Source: Bacteroidota bacterium
Lineage (GTDB): Bacteria; Bacteroidota; Bacteroidia; Cytophagales; Cyclobacteriaceae
DNA: 64,000 nt
Assembly (NCBI GenBank): GCA_018267275.1
Contig: JAFDYV010000002.1
Coordinates: 290,846-354,845, forward strand
Reading direction: 5' to 3'
Shown: piece by piece, positions 43,099 through 52,642 of the stretch
Layout of the letters: each line of letters opens with the position of its first letter
Numbering within the stretch: the stretch's first letter is position 1
Notes under the pieces: model-generated
The model's input: only the letters and a program-made list of their open reading frames with translations
Database searches by the model: none
Told to the model about the DNA's origin: nothing
Program-made: the position numbers and the translations under genes

Positions 43099-46000
43099 AT
43101 GCCCAAGAACGATCCACTTTGGTTTAAAGATGCCGTTATCTATGAGTTAAGTGTCCGTGCTTTTTATGATAGCAATGCCGATGGTATTGGCGATTTTCCC
43201 GGCCTTATTCAAAAGCTTGATTACCTCGAGGACTTAGGCATCAACACGATTTGGTTATTGCCATTTTATCCATCGCCCTTACGCGATGATGGCTTTGATG
43301 TAGTTGAACATTGCGATATTCATCCCGACTACGGAACGCTGGCAGACTTTCGGCAGTTTTTAAAGGAGGCGCATCGCAGAAATATTCGTGTGATCACCGA
43401 GTTGATTTTGAACCACACGTCTGATCAACATCCGTGGTTTCAAAAATCGCGTAAGGCACGCGAAGGTTCGCGCTACAAAGACTATTATGTATGGAACTCG
43501 ACAGCCGATAAGTACAAACAAGCGCGGGTCATGTTCACCGATTCAGAGAGCTCTAACTGGGCGTGGGACAATGAGGCGAAAGCGTATTACTGGCATCGTT
43601 TCTATCGGCATCAACCGGAACTGAATTACGATAATCCAGAAGTACAATTGGAGATGATCAAAGTGGTTGACTTCTGGATGAAAATGGGTGTAGATGGATT
43701 TCGATTGCCCAACGTGCCTTTCTTGTTTGAAGAGGAGGGAACCAATTGCGAAAACTTGCCGCAGACGCACGCTTTCTTGAAAAAACTTCGGTCGCACATT
43801 GACAAGCATTATGATGATCGTATTTTAATTGCAGAGGCTAACCTTTGGCCTGAAGATGCTGCCAAGTATTTTGGTGATGGCACAGAATGCCATATGAACT
43901 TCAACTACCCGTTGATGCCTCGCTTGTTTTTGGGGTTACGCACTGAAGACAGCTACCCGATTGTTGACATCATCGAGCAAACACCAGCAACTCCCGCCAA
44001 CGGCCAATGGGCATTGTTCTTGCGCAATCACGATGAAATTGCGTTGGAGATGGTTACCGAAGAAGAGAAAGATTATCTTTTCAAAGCGTACGCAACAGAT
44101 CCGCACACCAAACATAACCTAGGGATTAACCGCAGGCTGGCACCGCTGCTCAATAACGACCGTAGGAAGATAGAGTTGTTGTACACAATTTTATTTTCGC
44201 TTCCCGGAACGCCCGTGATTTATTATGGCGATGAAATTGGGATGGGGGATAATATTTACTTGGGCGATCGCTTCGGGGTGCGCACGCCCATGCAATGGAA
44301 CCTTAATTTGAATGCGGGCTTTTCGGATGCCAACCCGCAAAAATTGTTTTTGCCAATTGTAACAGATCCGATTTACAGATACGAGTCGCTCAACGTGGCC
44401 ACACAAGAAGAAAATCCATCTTCGCTCATGTGGTGGATCAAAAACGTATTGGCCATGCGCAAGCGCTTAAATGTTTTTGGTCGTGGCGAGTTGAAGTTTA
44501 TTGAAAGTACTAATTCCAAAGTTTTGTGCTTCGCGCGCACCTACGGAGAACAACGTTTGATTGTGGTAGCGAACTTATCACAATTCTCACAGGCCACAAC
44601 ACTGAATTTCTCAGATTACCGCGATTGCGACATTACCGAAGTGTTTAGTCAAAATAGGTTTGAGAGTGTAGGTGTTGGCGATTACCCAATTACCATCGGC
44701 CCTTACGGATATTTTTGGTTTCAGGCAGATGCTGCTGAAGGTAAAGAAAATGGTTCAAGCAACGAACTGTTTCTGTATAAGTCAGACTTGAGTTGGGAAC
44801 GCCTGTTTGGCAACTACAACGAGATGCGCGTGTTGGAGCGAAAAGTGCTTCAGCCGTTTATGAAGAAATGCCGGTGGTTTGGTGGTAAAGCCAAAGTCAT
44901 CAGCAAAATGGGCATTCACAAAGTAATTCCCGTGAAGGTGGAAGGTGAGACGCATTACCTCACCATCATTCAAGTAGACTATGTACAACGCTTGCCCGAA
45001 CTGTACTTTTTGCCGATGTGCTTTGTTCCTGCTGACAATCTATTTGACAAGGCAGACTTCATTCCGCAGAGTGTAATTTGCCGTGCCGAGATTCAAGAGA
45101 AGTCAGGATTTATCATGGATAGCAGCTACAGCAAGTCTTTCCGCGATTTTCTATTTGCCAGCATGGATAAAAAGCTGCGATTGAAAGATGACGAAGGTAC
45201 GCTGGAGTTTAACTCGAGTGTTTATGTGAAGTTGAATGCCGAAAAAATTGATTCGAAAATTTTAAAAGCCGAACAAAGCAACACATCCATCATCTACAAC
45301 GATCAATACTTCTTTAAGTTTTATCGCAAGATTGAAAAGGAGATTAACCCGGATTTAGAAATTGTCCGGTTCTTGTCGGAGAGCACTAACTTCCGCAACG
45401 CGCCCAAATATGCGGGTAGCATAGAGTACCGCGATAATGAGGGTAAGACCATTGTCTTTGGCTTGTTGCAGGAGAAAGTTGAAAACCAGGGCGACAGTTG
45501 GGTAATGACGCTTGATTCTGTTGGTCGTTTTTATGAACGGGTAATGGCGAAAGCGAAGAAGGAGAAGTTGCCCAAGCTTGTCAATAAAGATGCCATTAAG
45601 TTTGACGAAGCACCTGAGTTGATTCAAGAATTTATTGGAAAAGGTTTTTACGAGCGAGTGGTGCGCCTGGGGCAGCGCACAGCCGAGATGCACCTTGCGC
45701 TGGCTTCAGACAACGCGAACCCGGCATTTTCGCCAGAGTACTTTACTGCCAACTATCAACGCGCGTTGTATTCTTCATTGCGTAAGTTGGTAAACGACCG
45801 CATGAAAATGCTGCGCCAAGCATTAGGCAAATTAGATGAAGCCACGCAGCTCATCGCGAAAGAGGTATTGGCGATGGAAGACGAAATCTTGGAGTGTTTC
45901 AGTGAAATCTACCAAACGCGCATCAACGGAATCAAAACGCGCATACATGGTGATTATCATTTAGGACAAGTGCTGTTTACCGGTAAAGACTTCATCATCA

Positions 46001-46413
46001 TCGACTTTGAAGGCGAGCCTGGCTTTAGCTTTAGCGAACGGAGACTGAAAAAGAATCCGCTCAAAGATGTGGCCGGCATGATGCGTTCATTTCATTATGC
46101 GGCATTCGGAAAGATATTGCTCAATGAAAATTACCGCGAAAAAGATTTGGAGTTTTTGGAACAGTGGGCAGAACAATGGCAACATTATGTGAGTAGGTTT
46201 TATTTGGGCGCATATTTAGAAAGAATGGGAATGGAAAAATCATTGTCGCCCGAGAATGAAATTCTCATTCGAACTTACCTGATTGAAAAAGCTGTGTACG
46301 AGTTGGGCTACGAATTGAATGGACGCCCTGATTGGGTGAACATACCGCTGCGAGGCATTCGTTACCAGATGAGGCGCTATCAATTGGCGAAGGAGTTGAC
46401 CAAAAAGAAATAA
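43099..46413 (+). CDS. TreS-maltokinase fusion with a degenerate TreS active site
   Basis: A 1104-residue fusion: a TreS-like GH13_16 domain (about 1-555) and a maltokinase (about 590-1104). The kinase is intact: HGDYHLGQV with Asp952 and IIDFEGEPG with Asp969. In the TreS half the region II motif reads VDGFRLPNVPFL, so the nucleophile Asp of GFRLDAVPYL is Pro204 (codon 43708-43710) and the next Ala is Asn205. Also changed are GYDIADY to GFDVVEH (Phe66, His71) and ANQWPED to ANLWPED (Leu249). The acid Glu246 and Asp312 remain. The alignment is ungapped and the frame continuous, so this is not a frameshift. Trehalose/maltose isomerisation by the normal mechanism is unlikely. The protein would still make maltose-1-phosphate for GlgE. 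Intergenic gap to glgE is 3 bases. Confidence 0.88.
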   Translation: MPKNDPLWFKDAVIYELSVRAFYDSNADGIGDFPGLIQKLDYLEDLGINTIWLLPFYPSPLRDDGFDVVEHCDIHPDYGTLADFRQFLKEAHRRNIRVITELILNHTSDQHPWFQKSRKAREGSRYKDYYVWNSTADKYKQARVMFTDSESSNWAWDNEAKAYYWHRFYRHQPELNYDNPEVQLEMIKVVDFWMKMGVDGFRLPNVPFLFEEEGTNCENLPQTHAFLKKLRSHIDKHYDDRILIAEANLWPEDAAKYFGDGTECHMNFNYPLMPRLFLGLRTEDSYPIVDIIEQTPATPANGQWALFLRNHDEIALEMVTEEEKDYLFKAYATDPHTKHNLGINRRLAPLLNNDRRKIELLYTILFSLPGTPVIYYGDEIGMGDNIYLGDRFGVRTPMQWNLNLNAGFSDANPQKLFLPIVTDPIYRYESLNVATQEENPSSLMWWIKNVLAMRKRLNVFGRGELKFIESTNSKVLCFARTYGEQRLIVVANLSQFSQATTLNFSDYRDCDITEVFSQNRFESVGVGDYPITIGPYGYFWFQADAAEGKENGSSNELFLYKSDLSWERLFGNYNEMRVLERKVLQPFMKKCRWFGGKAKVISKMGIHKVIPVKVEGETHYLTIIQVDYVQRLPELYFLPMCFVPADNLFDKADFIPQSVICRAEIQEKSGFIMDSSYSKSFRDFLFASMDKKLRLKDDEGTLEFNSSVYVKLNAEKIDSKILKAEQSNTSIIYNDQYFFKFYRKIEKEINPDLEIVRFLSESTNFRNAPKYAGSIEYRDNEGKTIVFGLLQEKVENQGDSWVMTLDSVGRFYERVMAKAKKEKLPKLVNKDAIKFDEAPELIQEFIGKGFYERVVRLGQRTAEMHLALASDNANPAFSPEYFTANYQRALYSSLRKLVNDRMKMLRQALGKLDEATQLIAKEVLAMEDEILECFSEIYQTRINGIKTRIHGDYHLGQVLFTGKDFIIIDFEGEPGFSFSERRLKKNPLKDVAGMMRSFHYAAFGKILLNENYREKDLEFLEQWAEQWQHYVSRFYLGAYLERMGMEKSLSPENEILIRTYLIEKAVYELGYELNGRPDWVNIPLRGIRYQMRRYQLAKELTKKK

Positions 46414-46431
46414 CCCTTAAACGTTATTACC

Positions 46432-48396
46432 ATGGGAAAGAAGACATCGAAGGCAAAGGCAGAGGAACCCGATCATTTTAGTCTGCTCACCGATTACGAC
46501 ATTCATTTGTTCCGGTCGGGAAAGCACTTTAAGCTCTATGAAAAATTGGGTGCTCACTTGGCAACGCACAAAGGGGAAGAGGGAACTTACTTTGCGGTGT
46601 GGGCTCCAAATGCCCGCCACGTATCGGTCATCGGCAACTTCAATCACTGGGATGCCAATAATCACAAACTTTCGCCTCGGTGGGACGAATCAGGTATATG
46701 GGAGGGATTTTTTGTTGGCGTAGGCAAAGGAGAGGTCTACAAATATGCGATCTTATCGAACACTGGTGAGTATTTGGAAAAGGCAGACCCCTTTGCTTTT
46801 TATGCGGAAGTGCCGCCAGCCACTGCGTCCATTGTTTGGGATCACCACTATACTTGGCATGACAAGAAATGGATGGACGACCGTAAGCAAAACGCGAGCA
46901 AACCCAAACCCTATTCTGTGTATGAAGTTCACCTGGGCAGTTGGAGGCGTAAGGCAGAAGAAGGGAATCGTTCGTTGAGTTATAAGGAATTGGCGGATGA
47001 TTTGGTGTATTATGTAAAAGAAGCAGGGTTTACGCATGTTGAGTTTTTGCCGGTAATGGAACACCCTTTCTTTGGTTCGTGGGGGTATCAGCTTACGGGT
47101 TATTATGCGCCTACCAGTCGCTTTGGTAATCCACAAGAGTTTATGGTATTGGTAGATGCGCTGCACCAAGCCGGCATCGGTTTGATATTAGACTGGGTAC
47201 CATCGCACTTCCCGGGTGATTTGCATGGCCTTTATAAATTCGATGGAACAAATCTATACGAGCATGCAGATCCGCGCAAAGGTTTTCATCCGGATTGGAG
47301 CAGCTATATCTACAACTATGGTCGTAATGAGGTGCGTTGCTTTCTCATCAGTAATGCATTGTTTTGGTTGGAGCGCTTCCATGCTGATGGCTTGAGGGTG
47401 GATGCGGTTGCATCAATGCTATATCTAGACTATTCGCGCAAAGCAGGTGAATGGATACCCAACGAATATGGTGGCAACGAAAATTTAGAAGCAATTTCTT
47501 TTTTGAAGGAATTCAATGAAGTCGTTTACGGCAATTTCCCAGATGCAGTAACAATTGCCGAAGAGTCTACCGCGTGGCCGAGTGTTTCAAAACCTACGTA
47601 CTTGGGCGGCTTGGGGTTTGGACAAAAGTGGATGATGGGTTGGATGCACGATACCTTGCATTATTTCAAACTTGACCCCGTTTATCGCAAATACCATCAA
47701 GATGAGATCACTTTTAGTATCATCTACGCTTTTACTGAGAACTTCATGCTCCCGCTTTCGCACGATGAGGTGGTGCACGGCAAAGGCTCATTGTTAGGCC
47801 GAATGCCAGGCGATGAGTGGCGCAAGTTTGCCAACCTGAGGCTGATGTATGGATACATGTTCACCCATCCGGGTACTAAGTTGTTATTTATGGGTGGCGA
47901 GTTTGGTCAGTCCAGCGAGTGGGCGCACGACCGACAAATTGATTGGGATGCGCTAAACTTTGGTGCGAATCATCAGGGTATTTTAAAAACCATTAAGGCA
48001 TTGAACCATTTATATAAAACAGAAACGGCTTTGTACCAATATCCATTTGATGGAAAGGGATTTGAATGGTCGGATTATTCCGATCGCGAGAATAGCGTGA
48101 TTGTATTTATGCGCAAGTCAGACGATAAAAATGACCTACTGATGGTGGTCTGCAACTTTACGCCTGAAACGCGCCAGCACTACCGCATTGGCGTTCCGTA
48201 TCGAGGCACTTGGAAGGAAATATTCAATTCCGATGCGGCTGACTTTGGCGGTAGTGGCGTGAGCAATGCCGGCTTGCTGCACACATCACCAGTAAAATAT
48301 CACCAAAAGGATTATTCTGTTTCGATTACGTTACCTCCTTTGGCATGTATTGTTTTAAAATTAAATGAAGAAGTAGCAGAGTTTGAGATTGAGTAA
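46432..48396 (+). CDS. glgB: 1,4-alpha-glucan branching enzyme
   Basis: A 654-residue GH13_9 enzyme that introduces alpha-1,6 branches into the linear glucan made by GlgE. The N-terminal CBM48 (about 15-130; TYFAVWAPNARHVSVIGNFNHW) leads to the barrel with Asp324 (DGLRVDAVASMLYLDYSR), Glu377 (TIAEESTAWP) and Asp in LSHDEVVHGKGSL. The C-terminal domain is complete. It begins 18 bases after treS-mak in the same operon. All expected catalytic residues are present. Confidence 0.97.
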   Translation: MGKKTSKAKAEEPDHFSLLTDYDIHLFRSGKHFKLYEKLGAHLATHKGEEGTYFAVWAPNARHVSVIGNFNHWDANNHKLSPRWDESGIWEGFFVGVGKGEVYKYAILSNTGEYLEKADPFAFYAEVPPATASIVWDHHYTWHDKKWMDDRKQNASKPKPYSVYEVHLGSWRRKAEEGNRSLSYKELADDLVYYVKEAGFTHVEFLPVMEHPFFGSWGYQLTGYYAPTSRFGNPQEFMVLVDALHQAGIGLILDWVPSHFPGDLHGLYKFDGTNLYEHADPRKGFHPDWSSYIYNYGRNEVRCFLISNALFWLERFHADGLRVDAVASMLYLDYSRKAGEWIPNEYGGNENLEAISFLKEFNEVVYGNFPDAVTIAEESTAWPSVSKPTYLGGLGFGQKWMMGWMHDTLHYFKLDPVYRKYHQDEITFSIIYAFTENFMLPLSHDEVVHGKGSLLGRMPGDEWRKFANLRLMYGYMFTHPGTKLLFMGGEFGQSSEWAHDRQIDWDALNFGANHQGILKTIKALNHLYKTETALYQYPFDGKGFEWSDYSDRENSVIVFMRKSDDKNDLLMVVCNFTPETRQHYRIGVPYRGTWKEIFNSDAADFGGSGVSNAGLLHTSPVKYHQKDYSVSITLPPLACIVLKLNEEVAEFEIE

Positions 48397-48525
48397 CCCA
48401 AAACCGCATGCCTCGCGTTGCAAGCCACAAGCTTTTTAAGTTGATGGTCAATAGCCCGTAGCTTACAATCTGAAGCTTGCATCTCTAAATTCCTGCGGCT
48501 CGAAGCCTATTAACCAGCAAACTAA

Positions 48526-50922
48526 ATGAGCACTACACCCAATAAATACATCTGTATCCACGGCCATTTTTACCAACCGCCACGCGAAAATGCATGGCTA
48601 GAGGTAATTGAGGTGCAAGATTCTGCTCACCCGTATCACGATTGGAATGAGCGCATCAATGCAGAATGCTACGACCCCAATGCGGCTTCTCGTATTTTGG
48701 GGCAAGATGGTGTAATTAAGAAAATCACTAACAACTACGCCAAGATTAGTTTCAACTTCGGGCCCACGCTTCTATCGTGGATGGAGTTGAATGCGAAAGA
48801 AACCTATGAAGGAATTTTAGAGGCCGACCGCGAAAGCTTAAAATACTTTGGAGGCCATGGGTCGGCATTGGCGCAGGTGTACAATCACATCATCATGCCA
48901 TTGGCCAATGCCCGCGATAAAGAAACGCAAGTGATTTGGGGCATCCGCGATTTTGAGAGACGTTTTAAACGAAAGCCAGAGGGCATGTGGCTTGCAGAAA
49001 CGGCCGTTGACTATGCCACGCTCGAGGTACTAGCCGCTCACCACATCAAGTTTACTATTCTTGCACCCCGGCAGGCTAAAGCAGTACGCAAAGTGGGCGA
49101 GGAGAAGTGGACGGATGTAAACGAGAGCACCGTGAATACACGCAAGGCGTATTTGTGTAAGCTGCCCTCCGGAAAAACGATTTATCTTTTCTTCTACGAA
49201 GGCAATATTTCGCAAGGCATTGCTTTTAATGGCTTGCTCAACGATGGAAAAAGATTTGCAGAGAACCTTGTCAACGGAATTGACAAAAATGATACAGGAC
49301 CTCAACTGGTGCATGTTGCCACCGATGGCGAAACGTACGGGCATCACCACAAACATGGCGAAATGGCGTTGGCCTTTTGTTTGGATTATATTGAGAAAGA
49401 CAAACAAGCCAATCTCATTAATTACGGTCAGTTCTTAGACAAATTCCCTACTGAATACGAAGCACAGATTATTGAGGATAGTTCGTGGAGTTGCGTACAT
49501 GGCGTTGAGCGCTGGCGTAGTGATTGCGGATGTAACTCGGGTAAAGGATATCATCAAAAGTGGCGCGGCCCTTTGCGCGAGGCATTGGATTGGCTGCGCG
49601 ACTCAGTGGAACATATTTTTGAAAAAGAAGGCGGCACGGTGCTCAAAAACCCTTGGCACGCCCGCAACGAATATATCAACGTGGTGTTGAACCGAAGCGA
49701 TGAAACGGTTCAAGCGTTTTTGCAACACCATGCTTTACCCAATGCTTCAGAGAACAAGATTCTTCGGATTCTTGAAATGCAGCGCCACGCCATGTTGATG
49801 TACACCAGCTGCGGTTGGTTTTTTGACGAGATTTCTGGAATTGAAACCATTCAGGTGATGCAGTATGCGTGCCGTGTGGTGCAACTCGCCAGCCAGATTG
49901 GTGGGATTGATTTGGAGCCTGAGTTTATACAGCGCTTGGAGAAAGCCCCCAGCAACACGCAAGAGAACGGAGCGATTGTATACAAGAAGTTAGTGGTGCC
50001 AGCCCGTACAAACCTGAAGCGCGTGGGTATGCACTTTGCGGTGTCGGCTATTTTTGAAGAAGAACCCGAGTCGCTCACCATTTTCAATTACAGCACCAGT
50101 AATGAATCGTTCATTAAGAAGGAAGCGGGCGAGCAGAAACTTGTGCTGAGCATCACCAAGGTAAAATCACTCGTCACCAAATCTGAAAAGAAGTTTGCAT
50201 TTGCAGTTATTTATTTGGGCAAACACAACATCATTGGGAATATTTCTTTGGAGATGCAGCCCGATGAGTTTGCCGGCATGCAGTTCCGCATGGTGAAAGC
50301 ATTTGAAGAGGGTAGGCTTGGCGATGTGATGGGCATTATGCAGCAGTACTTCGGGCCCGAGAAGTATACCATCTGGCAAATGTTTGCCGATGAGAAGCGC
50401 AAGATTTTAGACATGATTGCGCAGCAGAGTTTGAAAGACCTTGAGAGTTCACTTCGCAGAACCTATGATACTGATTACACCCTGGTAAACGCATTGTCTA
50501 ATAACAACTTGCCGATCCCCAACGCTTATCGCACAACATTTGAGTATATCTTAAATGCCGATTTGGTGAACTGCTTCCAGAAAGAGAAGATCAACATCAA
50601 AGAAATGGAACGCATTTCTCTGGAACTTACACGTTGGAGTTTGAAGATAGAAGATCCGGTAAAAATTTCGAGGCTCGCCAGCGAGAGTATCTTTGAAGAA
50701 ATTAAACGGGTGGGAGCAGACGTTGGTAACGTGAAGCGATTACAACGGCTAAACCGTGTGTTTCCGCTACTTGAGAAGTTTAACCTCGACCCCAATTTTT
50801 ATAAGAGCCAAAACCTGTATTTCGAAATTTCAACCGAAGGTAAAAAGGGAACCGAAACACCCGAATGGCACGAACAATTTGTTGCCCTTGGGTTTAATTT
50901 AGGTGTTAAGGTGGAGGCTTAG
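48526..50922 (+). CDS. GH57 family enzyme with DUF3536 region
   Basis: A 798-residue enzyme of glycoside hydrolase family 57. GH57 motifs: HGHFYQPPRE near residue 12, the nucleophile Glu158 in GMWLAETAVD, and the acid Asp267 in VATDGETYGHHH. Residues about 300-790 match the DUF3536-type C-terminal half of these enzymes. The family includes 4-alpha-glucanotransferases, amylopullulanases and branching enzymes that act on alpha-glucans, so its place after glgB fits maltodextrin remodelling. No signal peptide is present, so it is cytoplasmic. A 129-base spacer separates it from glgB, so it may have its own promoter. Confidence 0.9.
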   Translation: MSTTPNKYICIHGHFYQPPRENAWLEVIEVQDSAHPYHDWNERINAECYDPNAASRILGQDGVIKKITNNYAKISFNFGPTLLSWMELNAKETYEGILEADRESLKYFGGHGSALAQVYNHIIMPLANARDKETQVIWGIRDFERRFKRKPEGMWLAETAVDYATLEVLAAHHIKFTILAPRQAKAVRKVGEEKWTDVNESTVNTRKAYLCKLPSGKTIYLFFYEGNISQGIAFNGLLNDGKRFAENLVNGIDKNDTGPQLVHVATDGETYGHHHKHGEMALAFCLDYIEKDKQANLINYGQFLDKFPTEYEAQIIEDSSWSCVHGVERWRSDCGCNSGKGYHQKWRGPLREALDWLRDSVEHIFEKEGGTVLKNPWHARNEYINVVLNRSDETVQAFLQHHALPNASENKILRILEMQRHAMLMYTSCGWFFDEISGIETIQVMQYACRVVQLASQIGGIDLEPEFIQRLEKAPSNTQENGAIVYKKLVVPARTNLKRVGMHFAVSAIFEEEPESLTIFNYSTSNESFIKKEAGEQKLVLSITKVKSLVTKSEKKFAFAVIYLGKHNIIGNISLEMQPDEFAGMQFRMVKAFEEGRLGDVMGIMQQYFGPEKYTIWQMFADEKRKILDMIAQQSLKDLESSLRRTYDTDYTLVNALSNNNLPIPNAYRTTFEYILNADLVNCFQKEKINIKEMERISLELTRWSLKIEDPVKISRLASESIFEEIKRVGADVGNVKRLQRLNRVFPLLEKFNLDPNFYKSQNLYFEISTEGKKGTETPEWHEQFVALGFNLGVKVEA

Positions 50923-51028
50923 GAGGTTGTTGGTTGATAGTTATCGGTTGCTCGTTCGCGGTAGTACCCATTACCGAACAACTGAAAAGTCCTTGACCAA
51001 TAACTAACAACGATCAACCAACAACTTC
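50923..51028. repeat. Long inverted repeat between convergent genes
   Basis: GAGGTTGTTGGTTGAT (50923-50938) pairs with ATCAACCAACAACTTC (51013-51028) at 15 of 16 positions, enclosing 74 bases. Inside, GTTCGCGGTA and TACCGAAC form a weaker inner arm. The repeat starts immediately after the GH57 stop and ends 5 bases before the stop of the convergent NTF2-like gene. It may work as a bidirectional terminator, but no T-run is present. Confidence 0.55.
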
Positions 51029-51033
51029 TACAG

Positions 51034-51501
51034 TTACTCCTTTGGATACTTTGCTATCGCGCCCACGCAAATCACTTTCCACTGCCCGTCTTTTGTTTTT
51101 TCTAAAACGCGCATCTGCGATGTCTCGTCACGGTCGATATCGTCCTTAACTTTTTGTACGAAACGGACATAAGCGCCATTGCCGTAAACGCGTATCTCTT
51201 GCCACTCGTTAGTGATGGTGGCCTTGCTGGGTTTTTGCGTGCGGAAGTACTCGTCAAAAGTCTTGTTTAGGGCTTCCCAGCCTTCGACAAAACTAGTTCC
51301 GGTAGAATCGGAGTACGACCAATAGGCGTAAGGTGCTTTCAACCATGTGTCTGACCAATTTTTTCGGTCCACGTTCATAAAAGATGAGGTCTCTTTTGCA
51401 ATCACTGCTTTGATGGCCTCAACGTCTTTCTGTTGGGCCAAAGCAGTTACCGAAACAAAGGCGCAAAGGCCAATAATCAGGAAGTACGCATTCTGTTTCA
51501 T
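51034..51501 (-). CDS. Secreted SnoaL/DUF4440-like protein
   Basis: A 155-residue exported protein with a signal peptide ending LAQ. The mature part has the NTF2-like (SnoaL/DUF4440) cone fold pattern: AIKAVIAKETSSFMNVDRKNWSDTWL at the start and DGQWKVICVGAIAKY at the end. It is a small domain often found as a stand-alone secreted protein; substrate and function are unknown. Confidence 0.8.
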   Translation of the reverse strand: MKQNAYFLIIGLCAFVSVTALAQQKDVEAIKAVIAKETSSFMNVDRKNWSDTWLKAPYAYWSYSDSTGTSFVEGWEALNKTFDEYFRTQKPSKATITNEWQEIRVYGNGAYVRFVQKVKDDIDRDETSQMRVLEKTKDGQWKVICVGAIAKYPKE

Positions 51502-51653
51502 AGTTGGGTAGGTTTTGTATAGGTATGAGAAATGTAAGGAAATGATTTGAGTCTATCAAGGATTTTTTGATGATTGCCTGGCGCGCCTGACAAAAATCAT
51601 GTTGCGGTATTGGGTAAAAGCATTAGCTTGCTATACATAAAAACCCTAATGCC

Positions 51654-52610
51654 ATGCTCACCGATGAAAAACTAATCGACTTAAAAGCTTTGTTAGTAAA
51701 GCCCGGAAAGAACGTGAAGCTCTCCAACTACTCCACAAAATACAAAGGCAAGTCACTGAACAAATCAGAGTCTGAGTTGCTGCTCGAAGCGGGGCGCAAG
51801 CATTTGGCTGAAGTGCAGGATAAGCTATACGCGCACAACAAATACGCGGTGCTGATTGTATTACAAGCCATGGATGCGGCCGGCAAAGACGGAGCCGTCA
51901 AACACATTATGTCAGGGTTCAATCCGTTGGGCGTAAAAGTTTATAGCTTTAAAGCACCAACATCGCACGAGTTAGACCACGATTATTTTTGGAGGCATAC
52001 GCTAGCCCTTCCGGGTAGGGGTGAGATCGCTATTCATAACCGATCGCACTATGAAAATGTGCTGGTAACCAAAGTGCACCCCGAGTGGATATTGAACGAA
52101 AATATACCGGGTGTTGATAATGCTAAGAAGGTAGACAAGAAGTTTTGGGAACAGCGCTACAAACAAATTCGCAGATTTGAAAAGAACTTGGCAGACAATG
52201 GCACCATCATCATGAAGTTCTTTTTGCATGTATCGAAGAAAGAACAGAAGAAACGATTTCTGGAGCGCATTGAAGATCCCGGCAAGAACTGGAAGTTTTC
52301 GCTGAGCGATTTAAAGGAACGTGCATTTTGGGACGATTATCAAAATGCCTACAGTGATGCACTAAGTGCTACTTCTGCGGAGCATGCTCCTTGGTTTGTT
52401 ATCCCCGCTGACGACAAATGGTATGCACGTTTGGCAATCGCATCGGTAATTGCCCGCCAATTTGAAAAGTTGGATATCAGCTATCCGACCGTTAGCCCCG
52501 CACAAAAAGAGGAACTGCAGAAAGCAAAGCTGAAGCTGATGGCTGAAGAGGAGAATGGAAAAGAGGCGAAGAAGGCAAAAGCAAAAAAACGGAGCTCAAG
52601 AAAAAAGTGA
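51654..52610 (+). CDS. Polyphosphate:nucleotide phosphotransferase (PPK2 family)
   Basis: A 318-residue PPK2 kinase that moves phosphate between polyphosphate and nucleotides. Motifs: the P-loop VLQAMDAAGKDGAVKHIMSG (about residues 69-88), the lid ALPGRGEIAIHNRSHYENVLVTKVHP (about 117-142), the Walker B-like IIMKFFLHVSKKEQKKR and the ADDKWYARL segment. The subclass (one-domain class I or III) cannot be decided. The Lys-rich tail of about 25 residues (KEAKKAKAKKRSSRKK) is an addition that could bind polyphosphate. ppk1 lies 3.6 kb downstream. Confidence 0.92.
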   Translation: MLTDEKLIDLKALLVKPGKNVKLSNYSTKYKGKSLNKSESELLLEAGRKHLAEVQDKLYAHNKYAVLIVLQAMDAAGKDGAVKHIMSGFNPLGVKVYSFKAPTSHELDHDYFWRHTLALPGRGEIAIHNRSHYENVLVTKVHPEWILNENIPGVDNAKKVDKKFWEQRYKQIRRFEKNLADNGTIIMKFFLHVSKKEQKKRFLERIEDPGKNWKFSLSDLKERAFWDDYQNAYSDALSATSAEHAPWFVIPADDKWYARLAIASVIARQFEKLDISYPTVSPAQKEELQKAKLKLMAEEENGKEAKKAKAKKRSSRKK

Positions 52611-52642
52611 GTCAAAGTTGAATGACCTCGCTTGATGCGTAT

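Noticed and set aside
43681..43740. A frameshift or misread as the cause of the missing TreS nucleophile
   Set aside because: The frame is open on both sides and neighbouring residues match the family without gaps. Two adjacent codons differ (CCC AAC), which no single insertion or deletion would produce.
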